DNA of 39,028 bases from contig JACRDO010000090.1 of assembly GCA_016212885.1 (NCBI GenBank), positions 1 through 39,028 of the forward strand. Reading direction: 5' to 3'. Shown one piece after another: positions 33,259 through 39,028 of the stretch. The notes under the pieces were generated by a model. It had not been told where the DNA came from and did not search any database. It saw nothing but the letters and a program-made list of their open reading frames with translations. Made by a program: the position numbers and the translations under genes. Numbering within the stretch: position 1 is the stretch's first letter; every line of letters starts with the position of its first letter. Source of the stretch: Elusimicrobiota bacterium (GTDB lineage: Bacteria; Elusimicrobiota; Elusimicrobia; UBA1565).

Positions 33259-33603
33259 ATGACGGACATCTACCAGGAGCTGGGCCGGCGCCTGAGGCTG
33301 GAGCGCAGACGTCTCGGCTGGACACAGGAGGAGCTGGGCGAACGATCCGGCATGCACCCGGCCTACATCGGCCAGATCGAAAGAGGCAAGAAGAAGATCA
33401 GCCTGGCCGCGCTGAGCCGCCTGGCCGGCGCCCTGTCGGTCCGCATGAGCGACCTGCTCAACGAGTCTCCTCCGCCCGACCCGGAGCGGTGGGAGTCCAA
33501 GATCGGCGGACTGCTCCGCGGCCGATCCCCGGAAGACTGCGAACTGCTGTACTCCACGCTCAGGCACCTGGCTCGAAGGATGCCCAGGGGCCGTCGACGA
33601 TAA
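33259..33603 (+). CDS. XRE-family helix-turn-helix regulator
   Basis: The 114-residue protein has a canonical Cro/C1-type HTH: LGRRLRLERRRLGWTQEELG followed by ERSGMHPAYIGQIERGKKKI and LAALSRLAGALSV. The C-terminal 45 residues (MSDLLNESPP onward, then ESKIGGLLRGRSPEDCELLY) form a short, possibly dimerising tail ending in an Arg-rich stretch. A TATAGAAT element lies 14 bases upstream of ATG and no Shine-Dalgarno is visible. It is divergent from the CheY-like gene and converges with rnpB. The target is unknown. Confidence 0.87.
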   Translation: MTDIYQELGRRLRLERRRLGWTQEELGERSGMHPAYIGQIERGKKKISLAALSRLAGALSVRMSDLLNESPPPDPERWESKIGGLLRGRSPEDCELLYSTLRHLARRMPRGRRR

Positions 33604-33611
33604 GAGAAAAC

Positions 33612-33991
33612 TTCAGGGGCGGCCTATACCCCGAATTCTGTCCGGGCCATAGGCCCGGCGAGGATCATTTCTCTGTCGCGGCTACCGGGCGGCTGCCCTT
33701 GCCCGGGCTAAAGCCCGTTCAAGGACGCGCGCGGACAACGCCGCCGCCCAACTGCCTTGCTCCCGGTGGGGTTTGCCTGGCCCCGGGGTCGCCCCCGGGC
33801 CGGTGGGCTCTTAACCCGCCATTTCACCCTTGCCCCTCCTTGCGAAAGGGCGGTGTGTTTTCTGTGGCACTTTCCATCCTCGGGTCCTTTCGTCTCCGAG
33901 GTCCCGCCTTTCGACGGGCACCGCGTCCTGCGGAGTTCGGAAGTTCCTCCCCCGCGCGACTGCCGCGGAGGCGATCCTCCGGCCGCCCCCA
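33612..33991 (-). ncRNA. rnpB: RNase P RNA (type A)
   Basis: This is the catalytic RNA that matures tRNA 5' ends. On the minus strand, conserved landmarks appear in order: GGAGGAACTTCCGAACTCC (33950-33932, P4/J region), GAAAGTGCCACAGAAAA (33876 downward), GGGTGAAATGGCGGGTTAAG, GCAAACCCCAC (33776-33766) and ACAGAATTCGGGGTATAGG (33641-33623, 3' P4 side). P1 is formed by GGGGCGGCC (about 33989-33981) with GGCCGCCCC (33624-33616). P2 is GAGGATC with GATCCTC. The 3' strand of P1 runs into TTTTCTCTT, which may terminate transcription. Ends are estimated from P1. No promoter is visible between it and rnhA, so it may be processed from a longer transcript or start inside rnhA. Confidence 0.93.
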
Positions 33992-33998
33992 AATCCTC
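33978..33998. repeat. 21-bp direct repeat, rnpB-side copy
   Basis: Identical to 34413-34433. It spans the last base pair of the rnhA stop codon and the 5' strand of RNase P helix P1, while its twin lies just before the rnhA start. The two copies bracket rnhA in the same orientation. Confidence 0.8.
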
Positions 33999-34411
33999 TA
34001 CACCGCCTTCTTCGCCTCGGCATCGAGCGCCTGGTTCGCCAGGCGGTCGGCCCGCTTGTTCTGCTCACGCGGGACATGGGCGAACTCGACGGACTCGAAC
34101 CTCCGCGCCAGCCGATGCGCCTCGAGCAGGAACTCCAGCAGCTTCGGACTCTTCACCCGGTACTGGCCGTTGTACTGCCTCACGAGCAGCTCGGAGTCCG
34201 AGCGGATCTTCAGCCGCGTGCCCCCCAGCTCAAAGGCGAGCCTGAGCGCCTCCAGGAGCGCCTCGTACTCCGCGGCGTTGTTCGTCCGCTCGCCCAGGCA
34301 GCGGCCCCTCTCGCGCAGGAGGGTTCCGGCCTCGTCCTGGATGACGACCCCCAAGGAGGCGGGCCCGGGATTGCCGCGGGCCGCGCCGTCGATATGGATG
34401 AGGAGCGTCAT
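33998..34411 (-). CDS. rnhA: Ribonuclease HI-like protein
   Basis: The 137-residue enzyme degrades the RNA strand of RNA-DNA hybrids. The start MTLLIHIDGAARGNPGPASL carries the first catalytic Asp (IDGAARGNPG). The following residues are the Glu in NNAAEYEALLEAL, the Asp in IRSDSELLVRQ and the Asp in NKRADRLANQAL. The basic handle of E. coli RNase HI is missing, so it belongs to the shorter type of stand-alone RNase H common in bacteria and archaea. It lies 122 bases after the zinc-ribbon gene, with a tandem repeat between, and ends seven bases before the rnpB 5' end. Confidence 0.92.
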   Translation of the reverse strand: MTLLIHIDGAARGNPGPASLGVVIQDEAGTLLRERGRCLGERTNNAAEYEALLEALRLAFELGGTRLKIRSDSELLVRQYNGQYRVKSPKLLEFLLEAHRLARRFESVEFAHVPREQNKRADRLANQALDAEAKKAV

Positions 34412-34412
34412 G

Positions 34413-34433
34413 TCCGGCCGCCCCCAAATCCTC
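34413..34433. repeat. 21-bp direct repeat, upstream-of-rnhA copy
   Basis: Second copy of the 21-bp sequence found at 33978-33998. It is also the beginning of the 51-bp tandem array (34415-34516). Confidence 0.8.
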
Positions 34434-34516
34434 GGATGCGGCATTTCCTCGCGTTGACGCTCGGTCGGCCGCCCCCAAATCCTCGGATGCGGCACTTCCT
34501 CGCGTTGACGCTCGGT
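34415..34516. repeat. 51-bp tandem repeat, two copies
   Basis: Two adjacent 51-bp units (34415-34465 and 34466-34516) differ at one position. The period is a multiple of three, and the unit starts CGGCCGCCCCCAAATCCTCG. The minus-strand frame into rnhA is open through it, but the natural rnhA start is downstream. The array fills most of the 122-bp gap between rnhA and the zinc-ribbon gene. Confidence 0.9.
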
Positions 34517-34533
34517 CGGCTGCACCGGAACGC

Positions 34534-35268
34534 TCAAGCCGGCTTCGCGCCGGCGAGCTCGGCGCTGTAAAGGATGCGCTGGCAGCTCTCGCAGCAGACG
34601 ACCACATTCCCCTTGGCGAGGTTGACGACGACCTGGGGCGGCTGGTTCATGCGGCACACGGTGCAGGTGTTCCCGTTCAGGCGCGCCACGGCCACGCCGC
34701 CGCGCCGCCTGCGGACGTTGTCGTAATGCGTCAGCACCAGGCCCGGGAGGCCCACGATGAGAGCCTCGCGCTTGGTCTTCTCGACCGCGAGCTTGGCCTC
34801 GTCCTCGGACTTCCGGGCCTCCAGGCCGCTGATCTTCTCCTGGATGACCGCTTCGGCCGCTTTGAGCTTCGCCGTCTTGGCCTTTTCCTCCTTCAAGAGG
34901 GAGTCGCACCGCTCCATAATCTCCAGGGTCCGGGTCTCGAGCTCGCCCGCCTCGGCCTTGCAGCGGTCGATCTCGGTCTGCAGAGCGCGGAAGGCCTCGT
35001 TCGTCTTGACGGCATTGAGCTCGATGTTGTGCTTGCGGATCTCCTCCTCCATCTTGGCCAGGTCCAGCTCCTTTTCCTTGCGCTCGAGCTGCAGCTTCAG
35101 CAAGCGGTCCTTGGCCTGCGCGAGAGCGGTCTTCTCCGCGTCGGCCTCGGCGCGGAGGGCCTCGATTTGCCCCGGCGCTTCGGCGATCGCCGCCTCCAGG
35201 ATGTCGATGACCTTGTCCTGCTCCTGGAGCACGACGAGCTTGGCAAGGTCGTCCTTGGTGATCTGCAT
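34534..35268 (-). CDS. Coiled-coil protein with C4 zinc ribbon (COG1579/CdsZ-like)
   Basis: The 244-residue protein is a long helical hairpin (about residues 5-175, rich in Lys, Glu and Ala heptads) followed by a zinc ribbon with Cys202-x-x-Cys205 and Cys226-x-x-Cys229. This layout is that of COG1579 proteins, which bind nucleic acid and sometimes protein. They are often encoded near rnhA or rnpB, as here. A TATAAT-like box (minus strand, about 35297-35290) lies 20-odd bases before ATG. The function in RNA handling is only suggested by the neighbours. Confidence 0.85.
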   Translation of the reverse strand: MQITKDDLAKLVVLQEQDKVIDILEAAIAEAPGQIEALRAEADAEKTALAQAKDRLLKLQLERKEKELDLAKMEEEIRKHNIELNAVKTNEAFRALQTEIDRCKAEAGELETRTLEIMERCDSLLKEEKAKTAKLKAAEAVIQEKISGLEARKSEDEAKLAVEKTKREALIVGLPGLVLTHYDNVRRRRGGVAVARLNGNTCTVCRMNQPPQVVVNLAKGNVVVCCESCQRILYSAELAGAKPA

Positions 35269-35320
35269 ATTGGTATGGAACTATCGTTGATTATACTATT
35301 TTGGTAGCATCGGCCACGGC

Positions 35321-35737
35321 ATGAGCAGGACCCAGCCCCCCCGGATGTTCCATATCAAGAGGTCGGAGCGCTGCTACCGCCTCAAGCCTGAGGCCCTGCG
35401 GGCCCATGCGCCGCGGCGGCCGGGCGTCTACGAGCTCCTCTCTTGCGATGCGAAGGGCGGGCCGGAGGTGCTCTACGTGGGGCTCGCCTTGCCGCAGACG
35501 ATCTACGAGCGGCTCGCGGCCCACCTCATGGGCAACGTCCGGCCCACGGCCGACGAGCTGCGTCAGTCGCACCCGAACGTCTATTTCGATTTCATCGCTG
35601 AAGCCGATATCGAATCCCAAGAGGAGCTCCGGGACATCGCCGGCGCGCTGATGATCCGGCACAACCCGCGCCACAACCTGCTCCAGAACCCCCCTTCTTC
35701 CGGGAAGCACCACAGAGTCGACGTCATGGAGGCCTGA
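35321..35737 (+). CDS. GIY-YIG-like nuclease-domain protein
   Basis: The 138-residue protein has a variant GIY-YIG core: RPGVYELL as the first strand and VLYVGLALPQTIYERLAAHL as the second. The helix with Arg is followed by a Glu in SQEELRDIAGALMIRHNP. The GIY Tyr is present (GVY) and YIG reads YVG. A conserved His/Asn block (RHNPRHN) near the end resembles UvrC-type single-domain proteins. Activity is plausible but not certain. It ends two bases before the PPK2 gene. Confidence 0.65.
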   Translation: MSRTQPPRMFHIKRSERCYRLKPEALRAHAPRRPGVYELLSCDAKGGPEVLYVGLALPQTIYERLAAHLMGNVRPTADELRQSHPNVYFDFIAEADIESQEELRDIAGALMIRHNPRHNLLQNPPSSGKHHRVDVMEA

Positions 35738-35739
35738 GC

Positions 35740-37260
35740 ATGCCCGCAGCAGCGAAACCCTCGAACGAGATCGCGAAACCCGAGCGCGCAAGCGAGATGG
35801 ACATCCTCATGCCGCGCCTGCAGCTCCTCAACCGCCGCCTCTACGAGGCCAAGATTCCCGCGCTCATCCTCTTCGAGGGTTTCGAGGCCGCCGGACGGGG
35901 CGACGCGACGAACCTCCTCCTCTCGCGCCTTGACCCTCGCGGCACGAGCGTCCACATGCTGGGCGCGCCGACCGAGGAGGAGCGCCTGCGGCCGTTCTTC
36001 TGGCGGTATTGGACCCTGCTCCCCGGCCGCGGGCGCATCGGCGTCTTCGAGAACTCCTGGTACCACCAGCTCCTGGAGGCCCGCGTTGACGGGGACATCA
36101 AGCGCAAGCGCTTCCTCCAATGGCTCGACGAGGCGAACGCCTTCGAGCGGCTGCTGGCGGAGGACGGGATGCTCGTCGTCAAGTTCTGGATGAACGTCTC
36201 GAAGAAGGAGCAGAAGAAGCGCTTTAAGAAATGGGAGAACGACCCGGCCTATTCCTTCCGCGTCACGAAGGAGGCCTGGCGCCAGCACCGCCGCTACGGG
36301 GATTGGGCCGAGGCGGCGGAGGAGGCGATCTCACGCACCGACACCCACCTCGCCCCCTGGACCCGGGTCGAATCCGACGACCGCCGCCTGCGCAGGGCGG
36401 CGGTGGTCCGCCGGGTCTGCGAGGCTTTCGAGCGCGCCCTCAACTCGGCCGCGAAGCTCCCGGCCCCGCCCAAGGCCGAGCCGCCGCAGGCCGCGGCGCG
36501 AGTCACCTCGGGCGACAACCCCATCGACGCCATAGACCTCGGGGTGAAGCTCGCGTTCAGGCGCTACGAAGAGGAGAAGGGGGAGCTGGGCGGCCGGCTC
36601 TCCGAGCTGCAGAACTTCTCCTACCTCAACCGCGTTCCGGTCATCATCGTCTTCGAGGGCATGGACGCGGCCGGCAAGGGCGGGGCCATCCGCCGCCTGG
36701 CCTCGGCGCTCGACCCGCGCGGCTACCGCGTGGTCCCCGTCAGCGCGCCGGACGGGGAGGAGAAGGCCCACCACTACCTCTGGCGCTTCTGGCGCGAGCT
36801 CCCCAAGGCCGGGCACTGGACCATCTTCGACCGCAGCTGGTACGGCCGGGTCCTCGTCGAGCGCGTAGAGGGCTTCAGCCGGCCCGAGCAGTGGGGCCGG
36901 GCCTACGCCGAGATCCGCGACTTCGAGACTCAGCTCATCGGCTCAGGCGCGGTCCTCATCAAATTCTGGCTCCAGATCGGCCTGAAGGAGCAGCTCAAGC
37001 GCTTCCAGGAGCGGGAGAAGACGGAGCACAAGCGCTACAAGATCACCCAGGAGGATTGGCGCAACCGCGAAAAGTATCCGCTCTACCGCGACGCCATCGC
37101 CGACATGCTTCTGCAGACCTCGACCTCCGAGGCTCCGTGGACCCTCATCGAGGCGAACGACAAGCTCTGGGCCCGCGCCAAGGTGCTGCGCACCGCGGCC
37201 GCAGCGGTCGAGAAGGCGCTCCAGCACGCGCGCAAGAGCGCCGGAGGATTTCGGATCTGA
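35740..37260 (+). CDS. Two-domain polyphosphate kinase 2 (polyphosphate:AMP phosphotransferase)
   Basis: The 506-residue protein is a tandem of PPK2 domains. The C-terminal one is complete: Walker A EGMDAAGKGG (306-315), the lid segment and the Walker B-like FDRSWYGRVLVERV (Asp364-Arg365-Ser-Trp-Tyr). The N-terminal one is altered: EGFEAAGRGDATN (46-58) has Arg for Lys and FENSWYHQLL (Glu104-Asn105) replaces Asp-Arg. In class II two-domain enzymes the C-terminal domain is known to carry the catalysis. Polyphosphate-driven AMP to ADP conversion is the expected reaction. A Glu/Asp/Lys-rich first 20 residues are probably disordered. Confidence 0.9.
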   Translation: MPAAAKPSNEIAKPERASEMDILMPRLQLLNRRLYEAKIPALILFEGFEAAGRGDATNLLLSRLDPRGTSVHMLGAPTEEERLRPFFWRYWTLLPGRGRIGVFENSWYHQLLEARVDGDIKRKRFLQWLDEANAFERLLAEDGMLVVKFWMNVSKKEQKKRFKKWENDPAYSFRVTKEAWRQHRRYGDWAEAAEEAISRTDTHLAPWTRVESDDRRLRRAAVVRRVCEAFERALNSAAKLPAPPKAEPPQAAARVTSGDNPIDAIDLGVKLAFRRYEEEKGELGGRLSELQNFSYLNRVPVIIVFEGMDAAGKGGAIRRLASALDPRGYRVVPVSAPDGEEKAHHYLWRFWRELPKAGHWTIFDRSWYGRVLVERVEGFSRPEQWGRAYAEIRDFETQLIGSGAVLIKFWLQIGLKEQLKRFQEREKTEHKRYKITQEDWRNREKYPLYRDAIADMLLQTSTSEAPWTLIEANDKLWARAKVLRTAAAAVEKALQHARKSAGGFRI

Positions 37261-38165
37261 AGACGGCGCTCCCAGCCGTCGGGGCCGCGGGCCTCGCGGC
37301 ATCGCTGTGCGCCCTGCTCGCCGGGGCGCAGTGGATCCGGCCTTTCTTCTACCTGCCCGCTTGGGGCTTCTATCTCATCTTGCTCAGCGGCCTCAACCGC
37401 CGCTTCTTCGGCCGCTCGCGCCTCCTGGAGGAGCCCGCGGCCGCGCTGAGGATGGCGCTCATCTCCACGCCCTGGTGGCTGTTCTTCGAGGCGCTCAACG
37501 TGCGCCTGAGGAACTGGGAGTATCATGGCCTGCCGGCGCCGCTGTGGATCCGCTGGCCGGGCTACGCTTTGGCCTTCGCCACGGTCCTGCCCGCCATCCT
37601 GGAGACCGCGGACATGATCGAGAACGCGCTCAGCCGCAGCAAGGAGAGCGCGGACGCCGGGTTCCCAGTGGGGGTCCAGCGGTGGGCCACGGCCCTGGGA
37701 CTGGCCTGCCTGATCCTGCCGATGCTCTGGCCCCGCCTCTTCTTCCCTCTCATCTGGGGCTTCGTCTTCCTCCTCATCGAACCCCTCCTCGCGCGGGAAG
37801 CTCCGGAGCGCTCCTGGCTGAGAGCCGTCTTCTCGGGCCGGCCCCGGCGGATGAAGGCCCTGCTCCTCTCCGGCCTAGCCTGCGGGCTGGCATGGGAGCT
37901 CTTCAACTACTGGGCCGGCGCCAAGTGGGTCTACACGGTTCCCTGGCCCAAGGGCCCCAAGCTCTTCGAGATGCCCTGGCTGGGCTACGTGGGCTTTGCG
38001 CCCTTCGCGCTGGAATGCGAAAGCTTTTTCAACTGGTTCGAACTGCGTTGGGAGAACGCGGGTCAGGGGACCCGGCTCTGCGTGGTCCTGATGCTTGGCG
38101 CCATGAGCGTGGGGGCGTTCTGGGCCATCGATTCCTTCATGGTACGGAGCTTGGTTCCGATATAA
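37257..38165 (+). CDS. Multi-pass membrane protein of unknown function
   Basis: The protein (302 aa) has about eight hydrophobic segments, with Trp/Phe-rich motifs such as STPWWLFFEALNVRLRNWEY, then LAWELFNYWAGAKWVYTVPW, and a glutamate in FALECESFFNWFELRW. The repeat of WELFNYW and FEALNVRLRNWEY suggests an internal duplication. No ATG, GTG or TTG lies near the start in this frame; a CTG at 37257 preceded by GGAGG (37243-37247, nine bases) overlaps the PPK2 stop (CTGA). Family not recognised. Confidence 0.72.
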   Translation: MKTALPAVGAAGLAASLCALLAGAQWIRPFFYLPAWGFYLILLSGLNRRFFGRSRLLEEPAAALRMALISTPWWLFFEALNVRLRNWEYHGLPAPLWIRWPGYALAFATVLPAILETADMIENALSRSKESADAGFPVGVQRWATALGLACLILPMLWPRLFFPLIWGFVFLLIEPLLAREAPERSWLRAVFSGRPRRMKALLLSGLACGLAWELFNYWAGAKWVYTVPWPKGPKLFEMPWLGYVGFAPFALECESFFNWFELRWENAGQGTRLCVVLMLGAMSVGAFWAIDSFMVRSLVPI

Positions 38166-38205
38166 GAACCGTCCCGATGGGAGTACCCGCATCGGAACGG
38201 CTCTT
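38164..38205. terminator. Strong hairpin terminator between convergent genes
   Basis: A 16-bp stem (38164-38179 with 38190-38205, two mismatches) encloses a 10-base loop, with CTCTTTA on the right and A/T on the left. It should work for the membrane-protein gene and, on the opposite strand, for tRNA-Val. Confidence 0.65.
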
Positions 38206-38210
38206 TAAAG

Positions 38211-38285
38211 TGGTGGGCGCTACAGGATTTGAACCTGTGGCCCCTGTCGTGTGAGGACAGTGCTCTACCGCTGAGCTAAGCGCCC
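38211..38285 (-). tRNA. tRNA-Val(CAC)
   Basis: 75 bases with the CCA tail encoded. Acceptor GGGCGCT/AGCGCCC, D arm GCTCAGCGGTAGAGC, anticodon stem CTGTC/GACAG around loop CTCACAC (anticodon CAC) and T arm ACAGGTTCAAATCCTGT all pair. Confidence 0.97.
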
Positions 38286-38316
38286 AAGCCGAAGCCCGTT
38301 TTCCGCTCGGCTTGCC

Positions 38317-38345
38317 ATTATACCGTCTTCCCCGACGATTGACAA
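38317..38345 (-). promoter_or_regulatory. Promoter of tRNA-Val
   Basis: Minus strand: -35 TTGTCA (38345-38340), 17-bp spacer, -10 TATAAT (38322-38317). It shares its -35 box with the plus-strand promoter of the tRNA-Gly unit. Confidence 0.85.
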
Positions 38346-38368
38346 GACGGAAACTCATTCGCTACAAT
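38339..38368 (+). promoter_or_regulatory. Promoter of the tRNA-Gly/tRNA-Thr unit
   Basis: TTGACA (38339-38344), 18-bp spacer, TACAAT (38363-38368). Initiation near 38376 leaves a leader of about 64 bases before tRNA-Gly. Confidence 0.82.
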
Positions 38369-38402
38369 ATAATAAGTCGTTTTCTGGAGACGTGTCCAGG
38401 CG

Positions 38403-38436
38403 AACGATGCCGGAGAGCTTCCCGGCGTCGTTTTCC
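38403..38436 (+). terminator. Terminator-like hairpin in the tRNA-Gly leader
   Basis: AACGATGCCGG (38403-38413), 8-base loop, CCGGCGTCGTT (38422-38432), then TT and CCTT. The 11-bp stem has one G-U pair. It lies between the promoter and tRNA-Gly, so it could attenuate transcription; it could also be a processing signal. Confidence 0.5.
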
Positions 38437-38439
38437 TTC

Positions 38440-38513
38440 GCGGGCGTAGTTCAATGGCAGAACGTCAGCCTTCCAAGCTGATCACGTGGGTTCGATTCCC
38501 ATCGCCCGCTCCA
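38440..38513 (+). tRNA. tRNA-Gly(TCC)
   Basis: 74 bases with encoded CCA. Acceptor GCGGGCG/CGCCCGC, anticodon stem TCAGC/GCTGA with loop CTTCCAA (anticodon TCC), T arm GTGGGTTCGATTCCCAT. Confidence 0.97.
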
Positions 38514-38577
38514 GATTGGATTCTTTAACCTCTTCGGGGAGGTGAGATCCCCGAACGGAGCGCCGGGCGCGACAAGT

Positions 38578-38649
38578 GCTGGGGTAGCTCAGCGGTAGAG
38601 CAACGCCATGGTAAGGCGTAGGTCGTGGGTTCGATCCCCATCCCCAGCT
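38578..38649 (+). tRNA. tRNA-Thr(GGT)
   Basis: 72 bases without encoded CCA. Acceptor GCTGGGG/CCCCAGC, anticodon stem ACGCC/GGCGT with loop ATGGTAA (anticodon GGT). A hairpin with TTCGGGGA/TCCCCGAA arms (38533-38555) lies in the spacer from tRNA-Gly. The tRNA-Thr then tuf order is found in other bacteria. Confidence 0.96.
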
Positions 38650-38654
38650 AGGAT

Positions 38655-38685
38655 TTGACCGGATGGCGCGGTAAATTGTTAGAAT
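38655..38685 (+). promoter_or_regulatory. Putative tuf promoter
   Basis: TTGACC (38655-38660), 19-bp spacer, TAGAAT (38680-38685), directly after tRNA-Thr. Initiation near 38692 would put the palindromic element at the very 5' end of the tuf mRNA. Confidence 0.5.
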
Positions 38686-38693
38686 ATCGCGTA

Positions 38694-38767
38694 CCAAACA
38701 TCGTCCAAACCTTCCGAACGCCGTAGGTTTGGACGTATCGAACCTAAGTCGTTTGGATGTTTGGGAC
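38694..38767. repeat. Double-hairpin palindromic element, copy B (tuf leader)
   Basis: Module 1 is GTCCAAACC (38703-38711), 14-nt core TTCCGAACGCCGTA, GGTTTGGAC (38726-38734): perfect. Module 2 is GTATCGAACC (38735-38744), 14-nt core, then GTTTGGGAC (38759-38767): eight of nine positions pair, two as G-U. An outer dyad CCAAACATC/GATGTTTGG (38694-38702, 38756-38764) is also perfect. Architecture and module lengths equal copy A. Confidence 0.82.
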
Positions 38768-38807
38768 GCTTTTTAGCGATACGCGAAGCCGCACCAGGAG
38801 AGAACCC

Positions 38808-39028
<221 letters not shown>

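Noticed and set aside
38376-38439. T-box or other riboswitch in the tRNA-Gly leader
   Set aside because: No T-box sequence, specifier loop or antiterminator was found; only a plain hairpin.

Overview
The window is a dense, GC-rich bacterial chromosome segment with short intergenic gaps and many 1-14 bp stop/start overlaps. Predicted lipoproteins, an alpha-2-macroglobulin, an O-antigen-ligase-like protein and a class A penicillin-binding protein point to a diderm cell. The lineage cannot be fixed from the sequence. The mix (ThyX, DUF3536 GH57-like protein, rnpB beside rnhA and a COG1579 zinc-ribbon protein, tRNA-Gly/tRNA-Thr/tuf) resembles GC-rich uncultured groups such as Elusimicrobiota, which I offer only as a guess. 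No rRNA, CRISPR array, prophage or insertion sequence was seen.

Layout. 1-1320: two truncated SPFH/band-7 genes with a small Arc-like protein, preceded by a cluster of inverted repeats. 1324-7287 (minus): a soluble histidine kinase, then a tightly overlapped operon (amidinotransferase-family hydrolase, exported unknown, FKBP lipoprotein, metallo-beta-lactamase-fold protein, Lys/Glu/Pro-rich exported protein) and an unknown 425-residue protein. 7316-10905 (plus): small ORF, PBP1, exported CbiX-like protein. 10914-11542 (minus): VapBC-type toxin-antitoxin pair. 11702-19054 (plus): thyX, exported adaptor-like protein, DUF3536 protein, phoH, ybeY, O-antigen-ligase/TPR protein. 19134-23779 (plus): maltokinase, EEP hydrolase, NlpC/P60 peptidase, ATP-grasp enzyme. 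23781-25388 (minus): M15 peptidase remnant and a PLP aminotransferase. 25505-32756 (plus): alpha-2-macroglobulin and guaB. 32793-33603: divergent CheY-like regulator and XRE regulator. 33612-35268 (minus): rnpB, rnhA, zinc-ribbon coiled-coil protein. 35321-38165 (plus): GIY-YIG-like protein, two-domain PPK2, membrane protein. 38211-end: tRNA-Val (minus), tRNA-Gly, tRNA-Thr and the start of tuf (plus).

Themes. Much of the content concerns the envelope (PBP1, NlpC/P60, M15 remnant, O-antigen-ligase-like protein, alpha-2-macroglobulin, several exported unknowns) and RNA or translation (rnpB, ybeY, tRNAs, tuf, rnhA). Carbon and nucleotide storage is represented by maltokinase, the GH57-like protein, PPK2, guaB and thyX.

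The most unusual observation is a family of double-hairpin elements. Each module is a 9-10 bp inverted repeat around a 14-nt core, and two modules abut with their cores inverted. One copy (4908-4973, exactly 66 bp) is read in frame inside an exported protein. One (38703-38767) occupies the predicted tuf leader. A weaker half copy (32733-32765) spans the guaB stop codon. The arms differ between copies by compensating changes. This resembles REPINs and, in its in-frame copy, the Rickettsia palindromic elements. Other notable points are a 21-bp direct repeat that brackets rnhA and forms the 5' end of rnpB, a -35 box shared by two back-to-back tRNA promoters, and a terminator-like hairpin in the leader of the tRNA-Gly/tRNA-Thr transcript.
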